This document shows, piece after piece, positions 8,136-14,665 of a DNA stretch of 20,038 nucleotides. Below the pieces are notes generated by a model. It was not told where the DNA came from and ran no database searches. It saw nothing but the letters and a program-made list of their open reading frames with translations. The position numbers were made by a program, and so were the translations under genes. Source of the DNA: Alphaproteobacteria bacterium UBA998 (GTDB lineage Bacteria > Pseudomonadota > Alphaproteobacteria > Rickettsiales > UBA998). Every line of letters starts with the position of its first letter. Within the stretch, counting starts at the first letter, position 1. Location of the stretch: the NCBI GenBank assembly GCA_002291925.1, contig DBAY01000059.1, positions 1 to 20,038 of the forward strand, written 5' to 3'.

Positions 8136-8234
8136 CGTCATTCCGAACGCAGGTGAGGAATCTTTATACAGTGATACTATCGATACCCTGCCTGTATAAA
8201 GATTCCTCCTCGCTGGCGATCGTTCGGAATGACG
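8136..8234. repeat. Nested perfect palindromic repeat (CGTCATTCCGAACG outer, 17-base inner arms)
   Basis: The outer arms CGTCATTCCGAACG (8136-8149) and CGTTCGGAATGACG (8221-8234) are perfect over 14 bases. The inner arms at 8155-8171 and 8202-8218 are perfect over 17 bases (GAGGAATCTTTATACAG and its complement), with a 30-base centre. The two-layer build is the same as in the 1-121 repeat. Confidence 0.85.
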
Positions 8235-8269
8235 GCCTGTTTATCCAACCCCCACCCACAAACACGGCC

Positions 8270-8298
8270 TTGCGCTTCCTGGGTAGGCCGACTAGTTT
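8270..8298 (+). promoter_or_regulatory. Likely sigma-70-type promoter of the SRP RNA
   Basis: TTGCGC (8270-8275), a 17-base spacer, then TAGTTT (8293-8298). Transcription would begin about 6 bases later, close to 8303, where the predicted SRP RNA terminal stem begins. The fit in spacing and position is the main support; the hexamers are only moderately good. Confidence 0.5.
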
Positions 8299-8302
8299 AA
8301 AC

Positions 8303-8389
8303 CTGCCGTCGGCGGGCGGAGCGCCCGCGAACCCGGTCAGGTCCGAAAGGAAGCAGCCGTAGTGGTTTACGCGCCGGGTCGCCGGCGGC
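8303..8389 (+). ncRNA. ffs: Signal recognition particle RNA, small bacterial type (4.5S)
   Basis: This is the RNA core of the particle that binds Ffh and targets nascent membrane proteins. The diagnostic apical segment is GGTCAGGTCC, a GAAA tetraloop, then GGAAGCAGCC (8334-8357). The closing helix pairs ACCCGG (8330-8335) with CCGGGT (8373-8378). The terminal stem pairs 8303-8313 (TGCCGTCGGCG) with 8379-8389 (CGCCGGCGGCA): 11 pairs, one of them G-U. A small hairpin GCGGGCG/CGCCCGC fills the 5' side, a form seen in alphaproteobacterial 4.5S RNAs. It lies upstream of dnaX, ybaB and recR, as in many proteobacteria. The true 3' end is uncertain because the 3' arm is duplicated downstream. Confidence 0.93.
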
Positions 8390-8424
8390 ACTTTGCATGA
8401 AGTCGCCGGCGGCACTTTGCATGA
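8377..8424 (+). repeat. Exact 24-bp tandem duplication covering the SRP RNA 3' arm
   Basis: 8377-8400 and 8401-8424 are identical over 24 bases (each starts GTCGCCGGCGGCAC and ends TTTGCATGAA). The first copy contains the 3' strand of the SRP RNA terminal stem, so the second copy offers the same pairing sequence 24 bases further on. Confidence 0.97.
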
Positions 8425-8453
8425 ACGTGTTCCTAAGGGCGTGATTTGCCGCC

Positions 8454-8999
8454 ATGCCTTCCCCAGCGCCAGCTAAATACGACAAGTCACCCTACCTCAA
8501 TTGCTCAGACTGGTTTGATTGGGACGCGTACCTGCAAAGTGGAGGCCGCTTGGTAAGCGAAGGGTGTGAGATCTTCGGTATTCTCTATGTTCCTGGCGGT
8601 CTATTCGTCTTTATTGGCATTACGCTGTGTGTGATGGTTTTTTGGGTCATGGGCCATGGGCTTGTTTTTTCTGACGGGTATGATTCTTGGAAAAACCCCG
8701 ATGAAGAACAAGTGATGCGCTTATGGCAAACCCTTCACGAAGTAGAAAACGAACTGAGAGAGCAATGGGCATCGCGGGGGCACTCGCATGAAACCACTCA
8801 TGACAACAACCATATTTTTGAAATCAGCGAGGTCTTGGCTTTCATGGGACTTGCCCATCCCCCTTCCGCGAAAGCCTTGCGGCAACGCTACAAACTTCTG
8901 GCCATGCAATACCATTCTGACCGCAGAGGGGGATGCGAGAAGAAGATGAAGGAACTCAATCTGGCGCATGCCTTATTAAAGAAGCATTATTCTTATTAA
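8454..8999 (+). CDS. Membrane-anchored J-domain-like protein with HSD in place of HPD
   Basis: 181 residues. One membrane helix lies at about 42-66 (GILYVPGGLFVFIGITLCVMV). A C-terminal segment resembles the middle of a J domain: SAKALRQRYKLLAMQYHSDRR (138-158), then a charged turn and LNLAHALLKKHYSY to the end. J domains normally carry HPD, which activates DnaK ATPase; here residues 154-156 read HSD. The domain is at the very C-terminus, as in DjlA-like or membrane J proteins, and its first helix (EVLAFMGL) is also recognisable. It sits between the SRP RNA and dnaX, an uncommon insertion in that cluster. The start at 8454 has no clear ribosome binding site. Base composition is less GC-rich than dnaX. 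It may be a regulator that binds DnaK poorly, or no longer acts as a co-chaperone. Confidence 0.72.
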   Translation: MPSPAPAKYDKSPYLNCSDWFDWDAYLQSGGRLVSEGCEIFGILYVPGGLFVFIGITLCVMVFWVMGHGLVFSDGYDSWKNPDEEQVMRLWQTLHEVENELREQWASRGHSHETTHDNNHIFEISEVLAFMGLAHPPSAKALRQRYKLLAMQYHSDRRGGCEKKMKELNLAHALLKKHYSY

Positions 9000-9072
9000 T
9001 AGCTTGGGCGAATCTTCACCGCGAGCGCTTTCACTGCTTGGCGGAGCCGCTTCAACCCGCTAAGTTACCGCC

Positions 9073-10830
9073 ATGACCAACACCGCGTACCGCGTCCTCG
9101 CCCGGAAATACCGGCCACAAACCTTCGCTGACCTGGTCGGGCAGGAAGTGCTGGTGCGCACGCTCTCCAACGCCATCCAGTCCGGGCGGGTGGCGCATGC
9201 CATCATGCTCACCGGCATTCGCGGCATCGGCAAGACGACCACGGCGCGCATCATCGCGCGGGCGCTGAACTGCCTCGGCGCGGACGGTCTGGCCAAAAGC
9301 GCGACCACGGAGCCGTGCGGTACTTGCGCCAACTGTAAATCCATCGCAGAAGGCCGCCATGTCGATGTGCTTGAGATGGACGCCGCCTCGCACACAGGCG
9401 TCGGCGACATGCGCGACCTCATCGAGACGGTGCATTACGCCCCCACCTCCGCCCGCTACAAGGTCTACATCATCGACGAGGTGCACATGCTCTCCACCAG
9501 CGCGTTCAACGCGCTGCTGAAGACGCTGGAAGAGCCGCCGCCCCACGTCATCTTCCTTTTTGCCACCACCGAGCTGCGCAAGATTCCCGTCACCATCGTC
9601 TCACGCTGCCAGCGTTTCGACCTGAAACGGCTGGATACCGACACGCTCACCGGCCACCTGAACCGCGTCTGCGGGCAGGAAAACGTTATCGCCGATGAGG
9701 ATGCGCTGCGGCTGATCGCCATCGCGGCGGAAGGCTCCGTGCGCGACGGGCTGTCGCTGCTGGACCGCGCCATCGCGCACAGCATGGGCACCGACGCGCC
9801 GCGCATCGATGCCGCCGCCGTGCGGCATATGCTGGGTCTCGCAGACCGCACGCGCGTGTTTGAGCTGCTGGAAGCCGCGCTCGGCGGCGAAACGCAGAAG
9901 GCACTGGACGCCCTCGGCGCACAATACCGCGACGGCGCCGACCTCGTGCATCTGCTGCAGGAACTGATGGCGCTGGTGCATACCATTACTCGCTTACAAG
10001 TCGCCCCGGCTAGCGATCTCGGCCCGGCCTTTGCCGAGCAGGAGAAAATCCGCGCCGCCGCACTGGCCCAGAAACTTGCCGTGCCCGAAACCACCCGCGC
10101 CTGGCAGATGCTGCTGAAGGGCGTCGAGGAGGTGAAGCGCGCACCCGATGCGCTGGCCGCTGCGGAAATGGTGATGATCCGCCTTGCCTATGCCGCACAG
10201 CTCCCCTCCCCCGCCGAGCTGGTACGCAGCCTGCAGGACGGCGGCGACATCGCCGTGCGCCCCGCCAGCGCGCTCTCAGCGCCGCGCGGCGCTGCCCCGA
10301 CGGCACAGACGTCCACCACTTCGTATTCTTCCGCGTCCATGGCACCGGCAAGCACCCCCTCCGGTACACCGATGATGAGCGCCGGGATCGCTTCTGCCCC
10401 CGTTATGCAGGCGGCGCTGGAGGCTTCTTCCCGGCCCGCGCCGCATCTGCACCTCGCCGCCTCCAACCCGGAGCCGGTGCTGGAAAGCTGGCAGGACCTC
10501 ATCGCCCTGCTGGATAGCCGCCGCGAGGCCATGCTGCTGCACCAGCTGATGCAGACGGTGATTCCCGTCACCTTCGCGCGCGGTCGCATCGAGATCGCCC
10601 CGCGTCCGGACATGCCGTCAAATTTCCCGGCCCGCCTCTCCGCGTTCCTCGAGGGTGCCATGCGCTCGCCGTGGAAAGTGGTGCCCGCGCAAGGTGTTGG
10701 CCTGACGCTTACCCAGCAGAAGGACGCTGCCTACAAGGCCGAGCTGGAAGCATCCAAAAGCACGCCGCTGGTCAAGGCCATACTCGACGCCTTCCCAGGC
10801 GCGGATGTCGTGGCGCTGCGGGACGAGTAA
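9073..10830 (+). CDS. dnaX: DNA polymerase III subunit gamma/tau
   Basis: 585 residues. It is the clamp-loader ATPase that opens the beta clamp and ties the replicase together. Visible in order: YRVLARKYRPQTFADLVGQE (6-25), Walker A GIRGIGKT (48-55), the zinc cysteines C67, C82, C85 and C88, Walker B VYIIDEVHML (131-140), EEPPPHVIFLFATTE and the SRC arginine-finger motif (177-179). After the AAA+ core and collar (to about 370) there is an Ala/Ser/Pro/Thr-rich linker (about 395-470), then a C-terminal domain of the tau type. I saw no slippery A-run that would suggest programmed frameshifting to a short gamma form. No obvious ribosome binding site precedes 9073. It is followed by ybaB and recR. 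Confidence 0.97.
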   Translation: MTNTAYRVLARKYRPQTFADLVGQEVLVRTLSNAIQSGRVAHAIMLTGIRGIGKTTTARIIARALNCLGADGLAKSATTEPCGTCANCKSIAEGRHVDVLEMDAASHTGVGDMRDLIETVHYAPTSARYKVYIIDEVHMLSTSAFNALLKTLEEPPPHVIFLFATTELRKIPVTIVSRCQRFDLKRLDTDTLTGHLNRVCGQENVIADEDALRLIAIAAEGSVRDGLSLLDRAIAHSMGTDAPRIDAAAVRHMLGLADRTRVFELLEAALGGETQKALDALGAQYRDGADLVHLLQELMALVHTITRLQVAPASDLGPAFAEQEKIRAAALAQKLAVPETTRAWQMLLKGVEEVKRAPDALAAAEMVMIRLAYAAQLPSPAELVRSLQDGGDIAVRPASALSAPRGAAPTAQTSTTSYSSASMAPASTPSGTPMMSAGIASAPVMQAALEASSRPAPHLHLAASNPEPVLESWQDLIALLDSRREAMLLHQLMQTVIPVTFARGRIEIAPRPDMPSNFPARLSAFLEGAMRSPWKVVPAQGVGLTLTQQKDAAYKAELEASKSTPLVKAILDAFPGADVVALRDE

Positions 10831-10837
10831 ACCCCCT

Positions 10838-10906
10838 GTCACCCCGCACTTGTTGCGGGGCCTTCCTGTCACACGCGGAGACCCCGCAACGAGTGCGGGG
10901 TGACAG
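10838..10906. repeat. Palindromic repeat, TGTCACCCCGC family, full copy
   Basis: The left arm begins TGTCACCCCGCACTTGTTGC and the right arm ends with AGTGCGGGGTGACA. The arms are inverted copies with an imperfect centre. It begins 8 bases after the dnaX stop, so it could fold at the 3' end of the dnaX message. Confidence 0.85.
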
Positions 10907-10914
10907 CCTAACCC

Positions 10915-10989
10915 GTCATTGCGAGCGCTAGCGAAGCAATCCAGCGAGCAGTGCTGGATTGCCGCGTCGCTTTGCTCCTCGCAATGACG
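10915..10989. repeat. Palindromic repeat, CGTCATTGCGAGCG family
   Basis: The left end is CGTCATTGCGAGCG, followed by GCGAAGCAATCCAGC. The right end holds GCTGGATTGC and GCAATGACG, forming an imperfect dyad. This type of GTCATTGCGAG...GCAATCC element is common in Rickettsiales and other bacterial intergenic regions. It directly follows the repeat at 10838. Confidence 0.8.
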
Positions 10990-11006
10990 AAATCGCAAGC
11001 CCCTTC

Positions 11007-11035
11007 TTGTCGTTGCGCCGCACGCACCCTATAAC
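11007..11035 (+). promoter_or_regulatory. Likely ybaB promoter
   Basis: TTGTCG (11007-11012), a 17-base spacer, then TATAAC (11030-11035), 28 bases before the ybaB start. Good hexamers and spacing suggest that ybaB-recR can be transcribed independently of dnaX. Confidence 0.55.
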
Positions 11036-11062
11036 CATCCCAGAACATTAAGGAGATACCCC

Positions 11063-11383
11063 ATGAACATCCAGAAAATGATGAAACAAGCGCAGCAGAT
11101 GCAGCAGAAGATCACCGAGCTGCAGGCCGAGCTGGAGCAGCGCGAGACGGAAGGCGTCTCCGGCGGCGGCATGGTGAGGGTCACGCTGAACGGCAAGGGC
11201 GCGATGCTCAAGCTTTCCCTCGACCCGTCCCTCATCGACAAGGACGATAAGGAAGTTCTGGAAGACCTCATCGTCGCCGCCCACAACGACGCCAAGGCGA
11301 AAGTCGATGCCAGCTTCAGCGACGAGATGGGCAAAGTCGCCGGCGGCATGGGCCTGCCGGGCGGGTTCAAGATGCCGTTCTGA
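11063..11383 (+). CDS. ybaB: YbaB/EbfC family nucleoid-associated protein
   Basis: 106 residues, the typical length. Members form small dimers that bind DNA and are almost always encoded between dnaX and recR, as here. The N-terminal helix is rich in Gln, Lys and Met (QKMMKQAQQMQQKITELQAE), then the family core GVSGGGMVRVTLNGKGAMLKLSLDPSLI, then DKEVLEDLIVAAHNDA and a glycine-rich C-terminus. AAGGAG (11050-11055) lies 7 bases before the ATG, a strong ribosome binding site. Confidence 0.95.
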   Translation: MNIQKMMKQAQQMQQKITELQAELEQRETEGVSGGGMVRVTLNGKGAMLKLSLDPSLIDKDDKEVLEDLIVAAHNDAKAKVDASFSDEMGKVAGGMGLPGGFKMPF

Positions 11384-11384
11384 G

Positions 11385-11478
11385 GTTAGGTTTTAGGTAT
11401 TAGGTTCTAGGTTTTAGCTGGATTTTTACCTATATATTTAGTGACTAAAGCCTAACACCTAAACGCTAACACCTCCCG
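11385..11478. repeat. Inverted arrays of a 7-base repeat between ybaB and recR
   Basis: The left array is five units with exact 7-base spacing (11385-11419): GTTAGGT, TTTAGGT, ATTAGGT, TCTAGGT, TTTAGCT. After an AT-rich centre, the right array carries the complement with the same period (11444-11478): ACTAAAG, CCTAACA, CCTAAAC, GCTAACA, CCTCCCG. The whole region fills the ybaB-recR gap and abuts the recR start codon. It resembles the short tandem heptamers known from cyanobacteria. Confidence 0.85.
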
Positions 11479-12075
11479 ATGCCCGCCCCTTCCCCCATTG
11501 AACAGCTCATCAACCAGGTTGGCCGTCTGCCCGGCCTTGGGCCGCGCTCGGCGCGGCGGGTGGTGCTGCAGCTCATCAAGAAGCCCGACACGCTGATGCA
11601 GCCGCTGATCACAGCCATGCAGGGCGTGATGCACAATATCGTCCCCTGCAGCACCTGCGGCAATCTCGACAGCAAGGACCCGTGCGGCATCTGCGCGGAC
11701 GCGCGTCGCGATGCGCGCACCATCTGCGTGGTGGAGGAACTCTCCGATTTGTGGGCGATGGAGCGCTCGCACCTCTACCGCGGCACCTATCACGTGCTGG
11801 GCGGCGTGCTCTCCGCGATGGACCAGATCGGCCCGGAAAAGCTGAACGTGGACACGCTGGTGCGCCGCGCCGCCTCGGAGGAGGTGGAGGAAGTCATCCT
11901 GGCCACCAACGCCACCGTCGACGGCCAGACCACCGCCCACTACCTCACCGAGCGCCTGAAGGACGCGAACGTTAAAATCACCCGCCTCGCCCAAGGCATC
12001 CCGCTGGGCGGCGAGTTGGATTATCTGGATGACGGGACGCTCGGCGCGGCGCTGAAGGCACGGCTGCCGTTTTAG
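11479..12075 (+). CDS. recR: Recombination mediator RecR
   Basis: 198 residues, the normal size. RecR works with RecO and RecF to load RecA at gaps. Domains in order: a helix-hairpin-helix with GRLPGLGPRSARR (15-27); a four-cysteine zinc site C57, C60, C69, C72; a Toprim domain with TICVVEELSDLWAMERS (81-97) and LYRGTYHVLGG; and C-terminal IPLGGELDYLDDGTLGAAL. It is the last gene of the SRP RNA-dnaX-ybaB-recR cluster. The start at 11479 has no Shine-Dalgarno site; the preceding bases are the end of a heptamer array. Confidence 0.97.
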   Translation: MPAPSPIEQLINQVGRLPGLGPRSARRVVLQLIKKPDTLMQPLITAMQGVMHNIVPCSTCGNLDSKDPCGICADARRDARTICVVEELSDLWAMERSHLYRGTYHVLGGVLSAMDQIGPEKLNVDTLVRRAASEEVEEVILATNATVDGQTTAHYLTERLKDANVKITRLAQGIPLGGELDYLDDGTLGAALKARLPF

Positions 12076-12080
12076 TTAAT

Positions 12081-12148
12081 CGTCATTCCCGCGAAAGCGG
12101 GAATCCGGAGGTTAGCTGCGCGGGATTCCCGCTTTCGCGGGAATGACA
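12081..12148. repeat. Palindromic repeat, CGTCATTCCCGCGAAAGCGGG family
   Basis: The left arm CGTCATTCCCGCGAAAGC plus GGGAATCC and the right arm GGATTCCCGC plus TTTCGCGGGAATGACA are near-perfect inverted copies. Each arm also forms its own hairpin (TTCCCGC / GCGGGAA). It is 5 bases after the recR stop, so it may act as a transcript end for the recR cluster. Confidence 0.9.
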
Positions 12149-12180
12149 GGAAAAAAGCCGGTTAGCCATTATCGAGACAT

Positions 12181-12209
12181 TTGCCATATTCATTGCTGTG
12201 TGGCATAAT
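12181..12209 (+). promoter_or_regulatory. Likely vapBC promoter
   Basis: TTGCCA (12181-12186), a 17-base spacer, then CATAAT (12204-12209), 30 bases before the antitoxin start. Such operons are usually repressed by their own products; no clear operator dyad is visible here. Confidence 0.6.
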
Positions 12210-12239
12210 TTGAAGAAATGACATAACTAAGAGCGCAAT

Positions 12240-12479
12240 ATGCAAGAGCACCGCGTAAAAATCGGCGAGGGCGGGCGCGTCATCATACCGGCGTACTACC
12301 GCAAGGCGCTCGGGGTGCAACCGGGCGACGAGCTGGTCATCCGCCTGCAAAACGGCGAACTCCGCCTGTTTCAGCAGACCAAGGCGCTGGAGCGGTTGCG
12401 TTCGGCATTGAAGGAAAACGACGTCACGCTCAGCGTAAAGGATTTTCTGGCCTTCCGGCGGCAGGACTCAGGCATTTAG
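12240..12479 (+). CDS. vapB: AbrB/SpoVT-family antitoxin
   Basis: 79 residues. The N-terminal swapped-hairpin DNA-binding domain is clear: VKIGEGGRVIIPAYYRKALGV (6-26), then QPGDELVIRLQNGELRLF. The C-terminal helix and strand (about 48-79) are where VapB-type antitoxins wrap the toxin. The gene is followed 2 bases later by a PIN-domain toxin, the standard order for a VapBC pair, and has its own promoter. It is expected to neutralise the toxin and to repress the operon as a complex. Confidence 0.92.
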   Translation: MQEHRVKIGEGGRVIIPAYYRKALGVQPGDELVIRLQNGELRLFQQTKALERLRSALKENDVTLSVKDFLAFRRQDSGI

Positions 12480-12481
12480 GC

Positions 12482-12868
12482 ATGAGCGACGTCGTCATAC
12501 TGGATGCCTCGGCACTCATTGCCCTGCTGAAGGAAGAAAAGGGCGCCGAAGAGGTAGCCCGTCATTTGCCCCATGCCACCATGTCGGCGGTGAACTGGGC
12601 AGAGGTGGCCTCGCATCTGGTGGCCCGCGGTTTGCCAGCTGATCAGGCTGAGCCGTTGATGGGCGAACTGGCGATTGACATTGCGGCGTTCGATGAAGCG
12701 CAAGCCCTGATGGCTGCCCGACTGGTGCCGCTTACCGCTGCCCACGGCCTCTCTCTCGGTGATCGTGCCTGCCTTGCTTTGGCCATGCAGCGAGGCGTCC
12801 CCGCTCTCACCGCTGACAAAGCATGGAGCAAACTGGCTCTTGGAATTAGCATCATACTGATTCGATAA
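12482..12868 (+). CDS. vapC: PIN-domain ribonuclease toxin (VapC type)
   Basis: 128 residues, the typical VapC length. PIN domains are Mg-dependent ribonucleases; VapC toxins usually cut tRNA or the rRNA sarcin-ricin loop. The acidic residues of the active site are in place: D8 in VVILDASALIAL, E41 in VNWAEV, D94 in SLGDRACLALA and D112 in ALTADKAW. The start lies 2 bases after the vapB stop, so translation is probably coupled. All catalytic positions look intact, so the toxin should be active. The target cannot be told from sequence. Confidence 0.93.
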   Translation: MSDVVILDASALIALLKEEKGAEEVARHLPHATMSAVNWAEVASHLVARGLPADQAEPLMGELAIDIAAFDEAQALMAARLVPLTAAHGLSLGDRACLALAMQRGVPALTADKAWSKLALGISIILIR

Positions 12869-12891
12869 GGTTTCCGTACTACTGCCTCTAA

Positions 12892-12922
12892 ATTCCAGCT
12901 TTCGCTGGAATGACGGGGTTTT
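12892..12922 (+). terminator. Hairpin from a half palindromic repeat after vapC, possible terminator
   Basis: ATTCCAG (12892-12898) pairs with CTGGAAT (12905-12911) across a 6-base loop; GACGGGG then TTTTT follow. The sequence is one arm of the 1-121 repeat family. The T-run is separated from the stem by 7 bases, so intrinsic termination is uncertain. Confidence 0.4.
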
Positions 12923-12931
12923 TCTGCTAAA

Positions 12932-12965
12932 CCACTGACCATTGACCACCGACCACTGACCACGA
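12932..12965. repeat. Tandem heptamer array abutting the prfC start
   Basis: Four exact-period units of CCAYYGA type (CCACTGA, CCATTGA, CCACCGA, CCACTGA; 12932-12959) plus a shortened fifth (CCACGA, 12960-12965) end exactly at the prfC ATG. The space where a ribosome binding site would lie is repeat sequence. Confidence 0.85.
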
Positions 12966-14558
12966 ATGCCCCTCCCCCACACCACCCGCCGTACCTTCGC
13001 CATCATCTCCCACCCGGACGCTGGCAAGACGACGCTCACCGAGAAGCTGCTGCTGTTCGGGGGTGCGATTCACCTCGCGGGGGCGGTGAAGGCGAAGAAG
13101 GAGGGGCGCAGCGCGCGGTCGGACTTCCTGTCGATCGAGCAGCAGCGGGGGATTTCCGTCTCGGCATCCGTGATGACGTTCGAGTATGGCGGCCATACCA
13201 TCAACCTGCTCGATACGCCTGGCCACAAGGACTTCTCCGAGGACACCTACCGCACCCTCACCGCCGTGGATTCCGCCGTGATGGTGCTGGACGCCGCGAA
13301 GGGCATCGAGGAGCAGACGCGCAAGCTGTTCGAGGTCTGCCGCCTGCGCGACATTCCCGTCATCACCTTCATCAACAAGATGGACCGCGAGGCGCGCGAT
13401 AATTTCGAGCTGCTCGACGACATCTCCTCCACGCTGGCGCTCGATACCGCGCCGCTCACCTGGCCCATCGGCTCCGGCGAGCGCTTCAAGGGCTGCTACG
13501 ACCTGCGCCATGACAGCTTCTTCCGCTTTGACGCCAAGGACGGCGAGCGCATCGCTTCGGGCGAACAGCTCAGCGGCACCGACGATCCGCGCCTCACCGA
13601 GATTGCGACCGCCGAACAGCTTGCCGAATTCCGCGAGCAGGTCTCGATGGTGAAGGAACTCTGCCCCGCCTTCAACGAGCAGTCCTATCTGGAAGGCCAC
13701 CTGACGCCGGTCTTCTTCGGCAGCGCCATCTTCAATTTCGGCGTGCGCGAGCTGCTGCAGGCGCTGATCGACCTCGCCCCCGCCCCGCGCCCGCAGGCCG
13801 CCATGGAGCGCGAGGTAAAGCCGGAAGAGCCAAATTTCTCCGCCTTCGTCTTCAAGGTGCAGGCGAACATGGACAAGAACCACCGTGACCGCATTGCCTT
13901 TGCGCGCATCTGCTCCGGCAAATACACGCGCGGCATGAAGGTGCGCCATGTGCGCTCGGACAAGATTCTCTCGCTCACCAACCCGGTGATGTTCCTGGCC
14001 GCCGAGCGCGAGCTGGCCGAGGAAGCCTACCCTGGCGACATCATCGGCATCCCCGGCCACGGCACGCTGCGCATCGGCGACACGCTGACCGAGAAGGAAA
14101 CGCTGACCTTCAAGGGCGTGCCGAGCTTCGCGCCGGAAGTGTTCCGCCGCGCCGTGCTGGCCGACCCGCTGAAATCCAAGCAGCTCAAGAAGGGGCTGGA
14201 GCAACTCTCGGAAGAGGGCGCGAGCCAGCTCTTCAAGCCGCTGATGGGCTCGGACTGGATCATCGGCGTGGTGGGGCCGCTGCAGTTCGACGTGATCGCC
14301 GACCGCATCAAGGGCGAGTATGGCGTGGAAGCCCGCTTCGAGCAGGTGAATTACGCCACCGCCCGCTGGGTCACCGGCTCGAAGGCCTCACTGGAGAAAT
14401 TCCGCGAGAAGCACAAATTCGACTGCGCCGAGGACGCCCACGGCGACCTCACCTACCTCGCCCCCAATAGCTGGCACCTGGCGCGCATCCAACAGGACTG
14501 GCCCGACCTGACCTTTGCCGCCACGCGCGAGTTCAGTGATCCGTCAAAGGCGGCCTGA
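12966..14558 (+). CDS. prfC: Peptide chain release factor 3
   Basis: 530 residues, normal for RF3. This translational GTPase removes RF1 and RF2 from the ribosome after termination. GTPase motifs: G1 SHPDAGKTT (15-23), G2 RGISV (61-65), G3 DTPGHKDF (83-90), G4 NKMD (137-140). Family-typical segments follow: FFGSAIFNFGV in domain II, MDKNHRDRIAFARICSGKY, and C-terminal GVVGPLQFDVIADRIKGEY. The N-terminus is slightly shorter than in E. coli but complete for the G domain. No Shine-Dalgarno site is present; a heptamer array runs up to the ATG. It is a single gene between vapBC and a terminator-ended intergenic region. Confidence 0.97.
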   Translation: MPLPHTTRRTFAIISHPDAGKTTLTEKLLLFGGAIHLAGAVKAKKEGRSARSDFLSIEQQRGISVSASVMTFEYGGHTINLLDTPGHKDFSEDTYRTLTAVDSAVMVLDAAKGIEEQTRKLFEVCRLRDIPVITFINKMDREARDNFELLDDISSTLALDTAPLTWPIGSGERFKGCYDLRHDSFFRFDAKDGERIASGEQLSGTDDPRLTEIATAEQLAEFREQVSMVKELCPAFNEQSYLEGHLTPVFFGSAIFNFGVRELLQALIDLAPAPRPQAAMEREVKPEEPNFSAFVFKVQANMDKNHRDRIAFARICSGKYTRGMKVRHVRSDKILSLTNPVMFLAAERELAEEAYPGDIIGIPGHGTLRIGDTLTEKETLTFKGVPSFAPEVFRRAVLADPLKSKQLKKGLEQLSEEGASQLFKPLMGSDWIIGVVGPLQFDVIADRIKGEYGVEARFEQVNYATARWVTGSKASLEKFREKHKFDCAEDAHGDLTYLAPNSWHLARIQQDWPDLTFAATREFSDPSKAA

Positions 14559-14665
14559 GAAACGTCAGCCACCCATAAGTCAATGACAAAAATAAATTTC
14601 GTTAAAATTTTTAAGTCCTAATGGTCTCTTTATGCCCCTCTGGCTACACTTAATTTACCTCATAA

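Larger units (their letters stand above)
7623..8302. other. Gene-free intergenic region filled with palindromic repeats
   Basis: About 680 bases between ftsK (-) and the SRP RNA (+). I find no convincing coding sequence. From 7751 to 8234 it is almost wholly made of dyad repeats, listed separately. 7640-7750 should hold the ftsK promoter, but I cannot pick a convincing one. 8235-8302 holds the likely SRP RNA promoter. Confidence 0.8.

Noticed and set aside
9073..10830. Programmed frameshift in dnaX giving a gamma form
   Set aside because: I found no A-rich slippery heptamer followed by a hairpin in the expected region; the frame runs uninterrupted.
11385..11478. Regular repeat that could be taken for a CRISPR array
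   Set aside because: Units are 7 bases with no spacers, and the array inverts in the middle.
12927..14204. Long minus-strand open frame of 425 codons opposite prfC
   Set aside because: Antisense shadow of prfC; no recognisable domain, and its end reads through the heptamer array.
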